Assembly: GCF_014836595.1 (NCBI RefSeq)
Contig: NZ_JACSQO010000010.1
Location: forward strand, 1-64,000
From: Psychrobacillus faecigallinarum
GTDB lineage: Bacteria; Bacillota; Bacilli; Bacillales_A; Planococcaceae
Direction: 5' to 3'
DNA length: 64,000 nucleotides
A model generated the notes under the pieces. It was given only the letters and a program-made list of their open reading frames with translations, ran no database searches and had not been told where the DNA came from. A program made the translations under genes and the position numbers. Position 1 is the first letter of the stretch. Each line of letters starts with the position of its first letter. Positions 44,415 to 56,203 of this stretch are shown here, piece by piece.

Positions 44415-45977
44415 CTATTGAACCACTCTTTTGCTTCTAATCGACCAAAAGGCAAACAACAAAACAATTATAATTATAACTGTTATTAACCCTATCAAGA
44501 CAGAGCTTGTTAAGCCTAGTACCAAGTAACCTACTGCTGCAATAATTGCGCTAATAATAGCATAGGGCAGCTGAGTCATTACGTGGTCAATTACATTAAC
44601 ACCTGCTCCTGTGGCAGACATAATAGTCGTATCGGAGATTGGTGAGCAATGGTCTCCAAAAACTGCTCCTGCTAAAACAGCAGCTAAGACTGGAAGCAAT
44701 AATTGAGGCTCAATCGCCATGATGATACTCGCTCCAATAGGAAGTAAGATACCAAAAGAACCCCAAGATGATCCAGTTGCAAAAGCCATAAATGCTGTTA
44801 ACACAAACATTAATACAGGTATCACACCTACTGGTACATTGTTTTCCGTAACTAAAGTAGCTAAAAATGCTCCAGTTTCTAAAGCTGTGATTAAATAAGA
44901 CAACGACCAAGCAAACACTAATATCAAAATAGCTGGAAGCATAGATTTAACACCTGTGCATATGGCTTTCCACACGTAAGTCATGTTTGCCTCTGGGTTC
45001 GTTTTAAATTGACGCATATATAAAATCATTGCGATTATACTAGCTGTCAGTCCCCCTATAAATAACGAAAGAGGTACATCTGTATGTTCAAAGATTATAA
45101 AGATGTCTAAAACTTTTCCTGAAAGGCTATAACCCGTCCAAAACATACTTCCTAAAGTGACAACCACTAAAGAAATAATAGGAAGTAATAAATCAATCAC
45201 CTTACCATAATTATTTTCCGGGAAATCACCCTCTAAATCTCCAGGATTTGTTTTCTCCGGGTCAAAAAGTACGCCTGTATCCATCGCTCGTCTTTCATGC
45301 TTTTTCATCTCAAACAAATCAAAGTCAGTCCAAGCTGTGAAAAAGACCAATGCTAATGTTGCAATTACATAGAAGTTCATCGGTGCCATTAACACAAATG
45401 CCTCCAGCGGTGTATAATCAGTCACCGCATGTGTAGCAAAAATTACACCAAGCTGACTGATTAGGAAAGCTCCCCAACTAGAGACTGGAGACACTACACA
45501 AACTGGTGCAGAGGTGGAATCGATAAAATAAGCAAGCTTTGCACGAGAAACTTTATGAGAGTCTGTAATAGGTCTTGCGATTTGCCCAACTGCTAATGCA
45601 TTAAAATAATCATCCACAAAAATGATAATCCCCAAAAAAGCAGTTAAAAGTTTAGATCCTCTTTTTGTTTTGATTCTTTTGATAGCCCAAGCAGCAAATG
45701 CTGTGCTACCACCGGAAAGACTAACGAAAGCTGTTACTACTCCTAATAATAATATAAAAGCTAAAATATATATGTTATATACGTTTAACCCACCATCCCA
45801 AAAGGAAACTTTAAATGAGTCCCATAACAAAAGAAAAGATTGTACTGGGTTAAAATTCTCCACAAGTAATGCGGCGGAAAGAATCCCCGCTCCCAATGAA
45901 AGTAAAACCCTTTTAGTCACTAAAACCATAATAATTGCCAATAACGGTGGCACTAACGAAAAAATAGTATTTTCCAA
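44415..45977 (-). CDS. NhaC-family transporter, probable lysine carrier (LysW-like)
   Basis: A 520-aa membrane protein of the NhaC superfamily with 11-13 helices. Typical segments are FVDDYFNALAVGQIARPITD and VFGDHCSPISDTTIMSATGA. By sequence it would be called a Na+/H+ antiporter, but a lysine riboswitch with terminator lies just upstream. Published regulon analysis linked lysine-riboswitch-controlled NhaC-type proteins (LysW) to lysine uptake, so lysine transport is the better prediction. The start is TTG behind AAGGAGG. Confidence 0.82.
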   Translation of the reverse strand: MENTIFSLVPPLLAIIMVLVTKRVLLSLGAGILSAALLVENFNPVQSFLLLWDSFKVSFWDGGLNVYNIYILAFILLLGVVTAFVSLSGGSTAFAAWAIKRIKTKRGSKLLTAFLGIIIFVDDYFNALAVGQIARPITDSHKVSRAKLAYFIDSTSAPVCVVSPVSSWGAFLISQLGVIFATHAVTDYTPLEAFVLMAPMNFYVIATLALVFFTAWTDFDLFEMKKHERRAMDTGVLFDPEKTNPGDLEGDFPENNYGKVIDLLLPIISLVVVTLGSMFWTGYSLSGKVLDIFIIFEHTDVPLSLFIGGLTASIIAMILYMRQFKTNPEANMTYVWKAICTGVKSMLPAILILVFAWSLSYLITALETGAFLATLVTENNVPVGVIPVLMFVLTAFMAFATGSSWGSFGILLPIGASIIMAIEPQLLLPVLAAVLAGAVFGDHCSPISDTTIMSATGAGVNVIDHVMTQLPYAIISAIIAAVGYLVLGLTSSVLIGLITVIIIIVLLFAFWSIRSKRVVQ

Positions 45978-46001
45978 AACTGTTCCTCCTTAAAAATCGA
46001 A

Positions 46002-46033
46002 AAGCCAACCTATAAATATATATAGGTTGGCTT
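46002..46033 (-). terminator. Lysine riboswitch terminator
   Basis: AAGCCAACCTATA pairs with TATAGGTTGGCTT, followed on the minus strand by TTTTCGATTTTT, 12 nt before the ribosome binding site of the NhaC-family gene. Confidence 0.88.
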
Positions 46034-46065
46034 GATTATGAAATATAAGCTAAATACTTACTTCA

Positions 46066-46241
46066 TTTGTAGCTCCCCATCTATACTGGCGTATAAATGA
46101 CAGTGTTATTTTTGTTCAAAATAACCCCAACTAAATATCTTATGACTATCAATACTTAGCTTCGGCAAAGCTTCCTTTCATCTACGATCAACGGTGTCAA
46201 CCTCCTGTAAATTACTCTTAAGCCTCGCAGCCTCTACCTAT
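46066..46241 (-). ncRNA. Lysine riboswitch (L box)
   Basis: On the minus strand the element begins AGGTAGAGGCTGCGAGG, continues TTAAGAGTAATT, GGAGGTTGA, GATGAAAGGAAGC, TTGCCGAAGC and the GGGGTTATTTTGAAC/AAAATAACACTGTCA hairpin, and ends with GATGGGGAGCTAC. These are the conserved L-box segments in order. Lysine binding should favour the terminator at 46002-46033 and shut off the transporter. Confidence 0.93.
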
Positions 46242-46294
46242 TCATTATTCATTTCTTTCTATTCTAACAGGGTTTTATAAAAAACGCCTTTTTT

Positions 46295-47065
46295 TTAATC
46301 TTTCGGCAATGGTATTGGCACCTCTACTGATGGAGCAGCAGACCCATCTCCTCCGGTGTAAATATGAGGCACCTGACCCTGTACTAAGCCCATTGCAACA
46401 GGGATATTTTGTTCAACTACACTCATCTTACTTGCCAGCGGTACAATGATTTGTACATTTACTTTAATATGAATACTAATTTCTACATAAGCATTATTTA
46501 TTCCAAACTCTGTTATGGTAGGCACTACATTGGACTGAACATTACCTATTACATGGAAACGAATTGGAATTTTCGGCCCTAAGTTTCCGATTAGAGGTAT
46601 ATTTGTAGCCTGCCCCATCGGCACAAAGAATACTACCCCACCTTGATCTTCCATCGTATGCTTATCATATTCAATATCATCCAAGTAGGGAAGGCTAGAA
46701 AGATTACCTTTTTCTGCCTGCTCCAAATGAGATTGCACTAAACTATTTGTATCAGAAAGTACTCGGTTGATAATCTCCGTATTAAACTTAGTCGTCACCA
46801 TATTTTTACTATCTGAAGGAACTTCTTCAATAATATCGTTTACGTCTAATACATTTGCCGTACGTGAATTAATCGCTTTACTAATTACCATAGAGGCAAT
46901 CTTATTAGTTTGTACTTCTGCATAATCTAAATAAGTTGGAGTCAGTTGGGCATTTATGTAATAAAACACCCAAGCTACCGACAATAGAAAGCATGTCAAA
47001 AAGATAGCTAATTTACGTTGAGTGCTAAAAAATATAAAACGTTTCTTCTTTTTTCGATAAAACAA
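46295..47065 (-). CDS. yunB: Sporulation protein YunB
   Basis: About 256 aa. A basic N-terminus (FYRKKKKRFIFF) is followed by one membrane helix (about residues 18-40, LAIFLTCFLLSVAWVFYYI) and an extracytoplasmic domain ending in Pro-rich PSVEVPIPLPKD. Segments IPIRFHVIGNVQSNVVPTIT (20 residues) and YVEISIHIKVNVQIIVP match YunB, required for proper spore formation in B. subtilis under mother-cell control. The start is TTG 47065, 8 nt after GAGGAGG. That binding site is buried in a hairpin at the end of yunD. Confidence 0.88.
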   Translation of the reverse strand: MFYRKKKKRFIFFSTQRKLAIFLTCFLLSVAWVFYYINAQLTPTYLDYAEVQTNKIASMVISKAINSRTANVLDVNDIIEEVPSDSKNMVTTKFNTEIINRVLSDTNSLVQSHLEQAEKGNLSSLPYLDDIEYDKHTMEDQGGVVFFVPMGQATNIPLIGNLGPKIPIRFHVIGNVQSNVVPTITEFGINNAYVEISIHIKVNVQIIVPLASKMSVVEQNIPVAMGLVQGQVPHIYTGGDGSAAPSVEVPIPLPKD

Positions 47066-47067
47066 CG

Positions 47068-47109
47068 AAAAAACCTCCTCATTACTTTTATGTAACAAGA
47101 AGGTCTTTT
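47068..47109 (-). terminator. yunD terminator that sequesters the yunB binding site
   Basis: On the minus strand AAAAGACCTTCTTGTTAC pairs fully (with four G-U pairs) with GTAATGAGGAGGTTTTTT across the loop ATAAAA. The 3' arm ends in six T's and contains the GAGGAGG of yunB. The 5' arm starts within the yunD stop codon. Confidence 0.7.
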
Positions 47110-48481
47110 ATGCCCTGCACTTATGCTCTTCCTTTATTCCGTACCATTTCACAACGTCTCGAATTGTTTCTGGCATAATATATTGTTTTTTTGCTGTTTT
47201 AAAGGAAGGAAAGAAATATCCAAATGTGAACATATCCAAAGTTGCCAGCCGGTAGGTGTCCTGAATAATTAACGGACTTCCCTGTATTAAGATAACACCA
47301 TCTTCTCTTTCAACTATTTGTTCAAATAATACATTACCTAAGAATTTACCACGAAAGCCTAATCCTTTTACCTCGAGGTGAGGCCATTTATCATTTTTTG
47401 ATTGCTCAATGATCTCTAGTAAATCTGCTCCACTTAATGTAATGATACAAGGATTAATAGGATGAGGAAGACATTGATGTAAGTCTCCTGCAGTTACAGG
47501 TCCCTCCGGTAAATCTTTTAAAAATATACCCGCTGGGAACATTGCACAATCAGCACCTGTATATTCGAGCAACCCTTTCCCAAAAAATTTAGCGAGCTCA
47601 GATTCATGAAACCATTCTTTTTCAAGCTTTACTGGATTATTAAATACAGTATGAGAAAGCTGGACTTTTCCTTCATACTCCCAACGCATTTGGAGTTGGC
47701 TTGCATATTCAGGTACGGGTAGCTCGTCGGTCGGATATACCTTAGCCTCTTTAGAAACAATCTTCTTGCTAATATGATCAAACTCTAATATTACACGTCC
47801 AATATACATACCAAATTTGCCTGTAGCAGCCTGCAAAGTGTTCCCTAACCATTTCCCCTCCTCGAACAAATGATGGGTGTGAGCGCCTAAAATAAGATCC
47901 AATGAGGGTATTTGTTCAATCAGAATTTCATCCTGTGATTTTCCCAAATGTGACATACATATTAGAATATCTACTTGTGAGGAAATTTCCTTACACACAT
48001 TTTTTAATCGTGGTATAGGGTCCTGTACATGCCAACCAAGTTTTTCATAGTAAACGCCATAATCTGCAGTGGCAGCAACAATTCCAATTTTAATGCCAGA
48101 GGGGGTTTGATGAATTTTGTAAGGCTTTACCCAATTAGGAATCTCTCCATCCAAGTTAGTAAAATTTGAAACAATTACTTCAAAATTTGCTTCTGTATAT
48201 AAAGAGTCTAATTCCTCATGACTAAGCGTTATCCCTTCGTTATTACCAATTGTCACATAGTCATACTTTGCCTCGTTTAAAAGCTTTACATTGCCCTTCC
48301 CCAGAGTTCCTTCTGTATAAATATTGGAGCGATCCACGTGATCCCCGATATCTAAAATAAGATAGGAATCCTTCTTTTCATGCATCTTTCTTTTATTTGA
48401 AAGAAAGTGATGGATTGAAGGCCAATTTTCCAAATGACTGTGCAAGTCATTTGTATGATAAATATAAATCGTCTCTTTCAC
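47108..48481 (-). CDS. yunD: Metallophosphoesterase/5'-nucleotidase family protein (YunD)
   Basis: About 457 aa in two domains. The metallophosphatase domain (1-250) has IYHTNDLHSHLENW, LDIGDHVDRSN, GNNEG, CMSHLGKS and GAHTHHLFEEG, the calcineurin-like metal ligands. The second is a 5'-nucleotidase C-terminal domain (about 280-440). No signal peptide is visible, so it is probably cytoplasmic, unlike secreted nucleotidases. The start is GTG 48481 behind AGAGGTGG; a start six codons earlier is less likely. It is in line with yunE and yunF. Confidence 0.88.
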   Translation of the reverse strand: MKETIYIYHTNDLHSHLENWPSIHHFLSNKRKMHEKKDSYLILDIGDHVDRSNIYTEGTLGKGNVKLLNEAKYDYVTIGNNEGITLSHEELDSLYTEANFEVIVSNFTNLDGEIPNWVKPYKIHQTPSGIKIGIVAATADYGVYYEKLGWHVQDPIPRLKNVCKEISSQVDILICMSHLGKSQDEILIEQIPSLDLILGAHTHHLFEEGKWLGNTLQAATGKFGMYIGRVILEFDHISKKIVSKEAKVYPTDELPVPEYASQLQMRWEYEGKVQLSHTVFNNPVKLEKEWFHESELAKFFGKGLLEYTGADCAMFPAGIFLKDLPEGPVTAGDLHQCLPHPINPCIITLSGADLLEIIEQSKNDKWPHLEVKGLGFRGKFLGNVLFEQIVEREDGVILIQGSPLIIQDTYRLATLDMFTFGYFFPSFKTAKKQYIMPETIRDVVKWYGIKEEHKCRA

Positions 48482-48526
48482 CCTCTCCACCTCTTTCATA
48501 TGTTTTAACCATTTTATAATTTTCTT

Positions 48527-49345
48527 TTAAAATAGCCCATCAATAATGGAGCGGATTCCAAGTAACAGTAACACTATCCGTAAGGCAGTTACTAGTGTTT
48601 CCGAGTTCAACTTTTTGTTCAGCTTTGCACCGATCTTAGCACCAATATATGCAGCAGGGATAACGGGTATGGTATATAGCCATGGAACATTTCCTAATGA
48701 TATATGGGTTGCCGAATTGACAATAGACGATAAAAACACCATAAACATGGAAGTACCCACTGCAACATGTGGAGGAAAAAGAAATAACAAAATCATAGCA
48801 GGTACAATCATCGATCCTCCACCGATTCCAAATAACCCTGAGGCAAAGCCAATTACAAACGTTAAGGAAACGGCAAACCAAATCGGAAAACCATATACAT
48901 ATGTATTTTCTCCATCCTCAAACGTCCGCTGCTTACCGTGATTAACAAACCATTGAACTGGCTTCAAATACTTACGAACAAGCAATAGAATAGATAGGAC
49001 AACGAGTAATATACCAAAGTATAGGTTAAATGATGGGAGGTCTAATCCTTTATTAACCCAAGCACCTAAAATAGTACCCGGAATACTGCCAATAAAAAAT
49101 ATAAATCCACTTCTAAAATCTACTGTTTTAGACTTCATATAGGATAGAGTAGAAGACAGGCCAATAAAGATCATCATGACAACCGAAAGACCCACCACAC
49201 TTTGTGGTGTAATATTTGGTATCAAATCAAGCGTAGTACCAAGAAAAAGTACTGCGGGCACTAAAATAACGCCGCCTCCTAGCCCTACCAAGGCACCTAT
49301 CACCCCGGAAAAAAGACCGCTAAGCACTAATAAAAACCACTCCAT
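48527..49345 (-). CDS. yunE: TauE/SafE-family anion exporter (YunE)
   Basis: A 272-aa membrane protein with 8 or so helices in two repeats; LVGLGGGVILVPAVLFLG near the N-terminus and GLFGIGGGSMIVPAMILLF in the second half are the duplicated family signatures. The family exports or imports sulfite, sulfoacetate or similar sulfur compounds; the substrate here is unknown. Its ATG directly follows the yunF stop, so they are one transcript. Confidence 0.88.
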   Translation of the reverse strand: MEWFLLVLSGLFSGVIGALVGLGGGVILVPAVLFLGTTLDLIPNITPQSVVGLSVVMMIFIGLSSTLSYMKSKTVDFRSGFIFFIGSIPGTILGAWVNKGLDLPSFNLYFGILLVVLSILLLVRKYLKPVQWFVNHGKQRTFEDGENTYVYGFPIWFAVSLTFVIGFASGLFGIGGGSMIVPAMILLFLFPPHVAVGTSMFMVFLSSIVNSATHISLGNVPWLYTIPVIPAAYIGAKIGAKLNKKLNSETLVTALRIVLLLLGIRSIIDGLF

Positions 49346-50197
49346 TTAAAATTCTCCTTCGAAAAGATTTAGTTGCTTTGGAGCAAGTCCGTCAAATTCA
49401 ATATCTAACATGTGTTGAAAGGATTTAGCATTTTTAGCCGCATGACCGCCTGAATTGTTATTAAATAACACAAGCACCTCCGAAGCCTGCTTTGATAGAG
49501 TTTGACATATCTGTTGAATATATTGGAGCTCCTGTTCATTATAATCATATAAATAGCGGACCTCTCTCCACTTTTCATTGTTCCCAGGATTCTTCCATCC
49601 GTAAAAGTTTCTGCCGTGAAGACGAACCAATACTTTATCAGAAGTTGCAATCGGAACTACAGGTATACTCCCTTCCCCATTTTGCGGCTCATCACAAACG
49701 CTATGATGAAAATTATTTTCCTTCAAAAATTGGATAGTCGACTCCTTATATTCTGGAAGATACCAGGATTGATGGCGAAACTCGATTACCACCTCAAAAT
49801 CCTTTAGCTCTTCCCGTATTCTCCTCATATATTGAACATTTTCCTTCTCACACTGAAACCAAGGCGGAAATTGAACAAGTACCACCGCCAGCTTCCCCGC
49901 CTCCTTCAGAGGACGAAGCATCTGTCGGTAGCTCTCAAACATTTCCTCTGAAGTTTTAAAAGGGTCTTCTCCTCTGAGATGACCCGTTATTCCTTGATAG
50001 GCCTTTACGATAAATTGAAAATTATCAGGTGTCTCTCGGATCCATTTTTCTATATTCCGTTGTGGTTGAATCGCATAAAAGGACGCATCAAGCTCTACAA
50101 TTGGAAAATGTGCACTATAATCTTGCAGTTTCTCCTTAGGCGACGAAACGTATAAATCTGGGTGATCCCCCCAACCAGTTAAACCAATCTTAATCAT
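49346..50197 (-). CDS. yunF: DUF72 family protein (YunF)
   Basis: A 283-aa TIM-barrel-like protein of the DUF72 family: IKIGLTGWGDHPDLY at the start, FPIVELDASFYA, FIVKAYQGITGHL, VVLVQFPPWF and VVIEFRHQSWY follow the family pattern. LVLFNNNSGGHAAKNA is near the end. Function is not established. ATG 50197 follows AGAGGTGG; a TTG one codon earlier is possible. First gene of the yunFED set. Confidence 0.88.
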   Translation of the reverse strand: MIKIGLTGWGDHPDLYVSSPKEKLQDYSAHFPIVELDASFYAIQPQRNIEKWIRETPDNFQFIVKAYQGITGHLRGEDPFKTSEEMFESYRQMLRPLKEAGKLAVVLVQFPPWFQCEKENVQYMRRIREELKDFEVVIEFRHQSWYLPEYKESTIQFLKENNFHHSVCDEPQNGEGSIPVVPIATSDKVLVRLHGRNFYGWKNPGNNEKWREVRYLYDYNEQELQYIQQICQTLSKQASEVLVLFNNNSGGHAAKNAKSFQHMLDIEFDGLAPKQLNLFEGEF

Positions 50198-50334
50198 CAA
50201 ACCACCTCTTTATTAATACTTAGTATCATATCATTTCCCTAACCAATCAGACAAAAAAATAGACCAAACATCCACTTTTCTAACAATTATTAAATAAGTT
50301 TTGTGGGCAGCAGGTGAAGTGTTTTGAAAAAATT

Positions 50335-50499
50335 GTTGCAGTAACAGGCCAAAGCGTTGCGAGAAAACAAAGTGTTGCGGATATCAGGGGAAGTGTTGCG
50401 CAGAGCGAGACAACTGTTGCGTGAGAGCACCCAAGTGTTGCAGTAACCAGCCAAAGCATTGCGTAAAAGACCCAAAGTGTTGCGAGAATCTTACTTCTC
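50335..50499. repeat. Degenerate 21-bp repeat array, GTTGCG core
   Basis: Eight units share (G/A)TTGC(G/A). Their starts are 50335, 50356, 50374, 50395, 50416, 50437, 50458 and 50479: six steps of 21 bp and one of 18. Units usually end in CAAAGT or AAGT before the next core. Unit 6 closely repeats unit 1 (GTTGCAGTAAC and GCCAAAGC shared) at a distance of 102 bp, so a five-unit superperiod is visible. No cas genes or unique spacers; not CRISPR. The region from 50200 to 50640 has no gene; the open frames across it reflect a period divisible by three. Confidence 0.85.
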
Positions 50500-50639
50500 A
50501 CTGCCTGAGTCCCCTCCTGTTGCTAAATATCTTTACCCTGTTACCTATTTCTTGACACTTACTCGGATGTTGTAATTTACATGCCATTGCTGGAGCTTTT
50601 ATATAGACAAAATATTTTTTTAGTGGTTGTTCCTAAAAT

Positions 50640-51033
50640 TTAAATTTCCTTTGCGAAAACCTTTCTTGCAAATTCTAAAAAGGTCTTTTCTTCTCTTGGG
50701 AAAATTGTTAAGTCCTCGTGCCAAATTTCAACAATTGACCAATTCTCCGTAGGCAAAAATCCAATCGCATCACCTGAAAAGTTGTCTCCGAATAATAAAA
50801 CCTTTTTTATTTCAGGATTATTGGCTACATCATATATTTCTTCTGCTTCAATTAATCCACCATAGAACATAAAATATCCATCAGCTACAGATCCAAACCC
50901 TACTTCCATTAAAAAATCTCTATAATCCTGCGGTATATCACCATATATTAAATTCTCGTCTACTTTAGATTTTGATAACTTCCTAAACCCATGATTGAGT
51001 TATTTCTTTGAGAATTTTACTGTAGTTCTCCAC
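50640..51033 (-). pseudogene. SUKH (SMI1/KNR4) family gene, probably frameshifted
   Basis: The 89-residue open part, MEVGFGSVADGYFMFYGG at its start and LFGDNFSGDAIGF later, is the C-terminal two-thirds of a SUKH-family protein, a superfamily used as immunity proteins of polymorphic toxins. Translating upstream in the same frame continues the domain (KLSKSKVDENLIYGD, then IPQDYRDFL) back to about 50985. The likely start, GTG 51033 behind AGGAGG (MENYSKILKEITQSWV-like), is in another frame and hits TAG at once after WV. A single-base shift near 50985 would join them. Either a decayed gene or a sequencing error. Confidence 0.6.
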
Positions 51034-51074
51034 CTTTTATTCTTCCTCCTATTAATAACTACCTTAGAAAATAT

Positions 51075-51449
51075 CTAAATGCGTCTTTGAATTTGTCTGT
51101 TTAAAAGTTTATATACACCTGGATAACTTTCATTTGTAATAATATTTACCGTCTCATTGTGCTCCAATTCCCCTACTTCAAGTAAATATGATAATGTCTG
51201 TGCCAAACATTTTTTGGCATCAAAGTTTTTTGGCATTCTCCAATATGGATTTTCTAATAGTTTTTTATAACGTTCTTTATGCTGACATCTTAATAGCAAC
51301 TTATACAAATTTTCATAATTTCCTTCACTGATAAACCTTTGAATTACAGCTTCATACATTTTCAACTCACCTATTTTTATCAGAAGTTTTATCGCAAGTG
51401 CTAAACAAGTTTCTTCATTAAAATTAGTTGGCTTATTAATTTTTTTCAC
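51075..51449 (-). CDS. Protein with two copies of a ~60-residue helical repeat, unknown
   Basis: 124 aa. Residues about 7-55 and 71-118 are similar: PTNFNEETCLALAIKLL versus PKNFDAKKCLAQTLSYL, then IGELKMYEAVIQRF versus VGELEHNETVNIIT, each ending in YKLL. This points to an internal duplication of a helical unit. I do not recognise the family. The start is GTG with only GATGAG upstream, so the N-terminus is uncertain. It precedes the broken SUKH gene on the same strand with 41 bp between, suggesting a small accessory cassette, perhaps orphan immunity genes (inference). Confidence 0.6.
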   Translation of the reverse strand: MKKINKPTNFNEETCLALAIKLLIKIGELKMYEAVIQRFISEGNYENLYKLLLRCQHKERYKKLLENPYWRMPKNFDAKKCLAQTLSYLLEVGELEHNETVNIITNESYPGVYKLLNRQIQRRI

Positions 51450-51682
51450 CTCATCTTTTTTAATCTGTGTTCTAGTAATTTCTTATTCTCTCTTTGTAAT
51501 TACGTCAATTTGTTTGCTCACTTTTATATTCAACTTTTACGAGTCCAAGTCGCCTCCTGTCGTTCCAATTAACAGAGATTTAACTTGCCTAAATATATTA
51601 TATATTTAATTCCATAATTATACAATTTAATGAAATATAATTAACCTCTTTAAGGTAGCTATAATTTTTCCCCATTTTAAAT

Positions 51683-51716
51683 AAAAAAAAGAAGACGAAC
51701 TTAAAAGTTCGCCTCC
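51683..51716 (-). terminator. Terminator of the suf operon
   Basis: GAAGACGAACTT pairs with AAGTTCGCCTC on the plus strand with one G-U type mismatch; eight A's at 51683-51690 give a U tract leftward. About 90 bp after the sufB stop. Between 51450 and 51683 no gene was found. Confidence 0.82.
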
Positions 51717-51803
51717 TACACTTTAGGAAAATTCACATCGATCCAATATTGGTTCGATTAATTTTCATTATACATTTATTATTGAATCAAAGTTAATAAA
51801 ATA

Positions 51804-53201
51804 TTAACCGATAGATCCTTCCATCTCGAACTTGATGAGACGGTTCATTTCTACCGCATATTCCATTGGAAGTTCTTTTGTGAATGGCTCAATGAAGCCC
51901 ATTACGATCATTTCAGTTGCTTCTTCTTCGCTTAGTCCACGACTCATCAAGTAGAATAACTGTTCCTCTGATACTTTAGAAACTTTCGCTTCATGCTCTA
52001 GAGAAATGTTATCGTTCAAGATTTCGTTGTATGGGATTGTATCAGAAGTAGACTGATTATCCATGATTAATGTATCACATTCGATATTAGCACGAGCTCC
52101 AGTAGCTTTACGTCCAAAATGAACGATACCACGGTATGTTACTTTACCACCTTGTTTAGAAATAGATTTCGAAACAATCGTAGAAGAAGTATTTGGAGCT
52201 AAATGCATCATTTTAGCACCAGCATCTTGGTGTTGACCTTTACCAGCGATAGCGATAGAAAGAGTCATACCACGTGCACCCTCACCTTTAAGGATAACAG
52301 CTGGATATTTCATAGTAAGCTTAGAACCGATGTTACCATCAATCCATTCCATCGTTGCGTTAGCATCACAAACAGCACGTTTTGTAACTAAGTTATACAC
52401 GTTGTTTGCCCAGTTTTGGATTGTTGTGTAACGGCAATAAGCGTCTTTTTTGATGATGATTTCAACTACCGCACTGTGAAGTGAGTTAGTTGTGTAAACA
52501 GGAGCTGTACATCCTTCAACATAATGTACAGAAGCGCCTTCATCTACAATGATAAGCGTACGTTCGAATTGCCCCATGTTTTCTGAGTTAATACGGAAGT
52601 ATGCTTGAAGTGGAGTATCCACTTTTACACCTGGTGGTACATAGATAAATGATCCGCCTGACCAAACTGCTGAGTTAAGAGCAGAGAATTTGTTGTCAGA
52701 AGAAGGGATTACTGTACCCCAGTGTTTTTTGAAGATGTCTTCATTTTCACGAAGTGCAGAGTCTGTATCTTTAAATACAATTCCCATATCTTCAAGTTCT
52801 TGCTTCATGTTGTGGTAAACAACCTCAGATTCATACTGTGCAGAAACACCTGCAAGGTATTTTTGTTCTGCTTCAGGAATACCTAATTTATCAAAAGTAG
52901 CTTTAATTTCTTCAGGTACTTCATCCCATGATTTTTCTGTTTGTTCTGATGGTTTTACATAATAAGTGATTTCATCGAAATTTAATGAACCTAGATCTCC
53001 ACCCCATTGTGGCATTGGTTTAGAGTAGAAAATTTCTAATGCTTTTAAGCGATAGTCTAACATCCATTGTGGTTCATTCTTCATACGGGAAATTTCTTCA
53101 ACGATTTCTTTCGTTAAACCACGTTTTGAACGGAAAATGGATACGTCTTTATCGTGGAAGCCATATTTGTAATCACCAATTTCAGGCATTTTTTTTGCCA
53201 T
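51804..53201 (-). CDS. sufB: Fe-S cluster assembly protein SufB
   Basis: A 465-aa scaffold subunit of the SufBCD complex. The core beta-helix carries [20 protein letters not shown] (20 residues), [20 protein letters not shown] and [16 protein letters not shown] [16 protein letters not shown], and ends with [20 protein letters not shown]. Typical length. GGAGG precedes the ATG. Last gene of sufC-D-S-U-B, the order conserved in Firmicutes; SufC ATPase drives assembly and SufS/SufU supply sulfur. Confidence 0.96.
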   Translation of the reverse strand: MAKKMPEIGDYKYGFHDKDVSIFRSKRGLTKEIVEEISRMKNEPQWMLDYRLKALEIFYSKPMPQWGGDLGSLNFDEITYYVKPSEQTEKSWDEVPEEIKATFDKLGIPEAEQKYLAGVSAQYESEVVYHNMKQELEDMGIVFKDTDSALRENEDIFKKHWGTVIPSSDNKFSALNSAVWSGGSFIYVPPGVKVDTPLQAYFRINSENMGQFERTLIIVDEGASVHYVEGCTAPVYTTNSLHSAVVEIIIKKDAYCRYTTIQNWANNVYNLVTKRAVCDANATMEWIDGNIGSKLTMKYPAVILKGEGARGMTLSIAIAGKGQHQDAGAKMMHLAPNTSSTIVSKSISKQGGKVTYRGIVHFGRKATGARANIECDTLIMDNQSTSDTIPYNEILNDNISLEHEAKVSKVSEEQLFYLMSRGLSEEEATEMIVMGFIEPFTKELPMEYAVEMNRLIKFEMEGSIG

Positions 53202-53222
53202 CGTATTTCCTCCGTTCTATTA

Positions 53223-56186
<2,964 letters not shown>

Positions 56187-56203
56187 GTCATGCGTCCCCT
56201 TTC

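Noticed and set aside
50280..50501. 61-73-codon frames with repeated Ala-Thr-Leu
   Set aside because: A by-product of the 21-bp repeat period, which keeps one frame open. No initiation signal.
51500..51600. Short minus-strand frames (such as RRRLGLVKVEYKSEQTN) looking like the tail of a gene
   Set aside because: Several frames are briefly open at once and each is closed by a stop within about 25 codons upstream. It may be a repeat fragment or remnant but cannot be supported.
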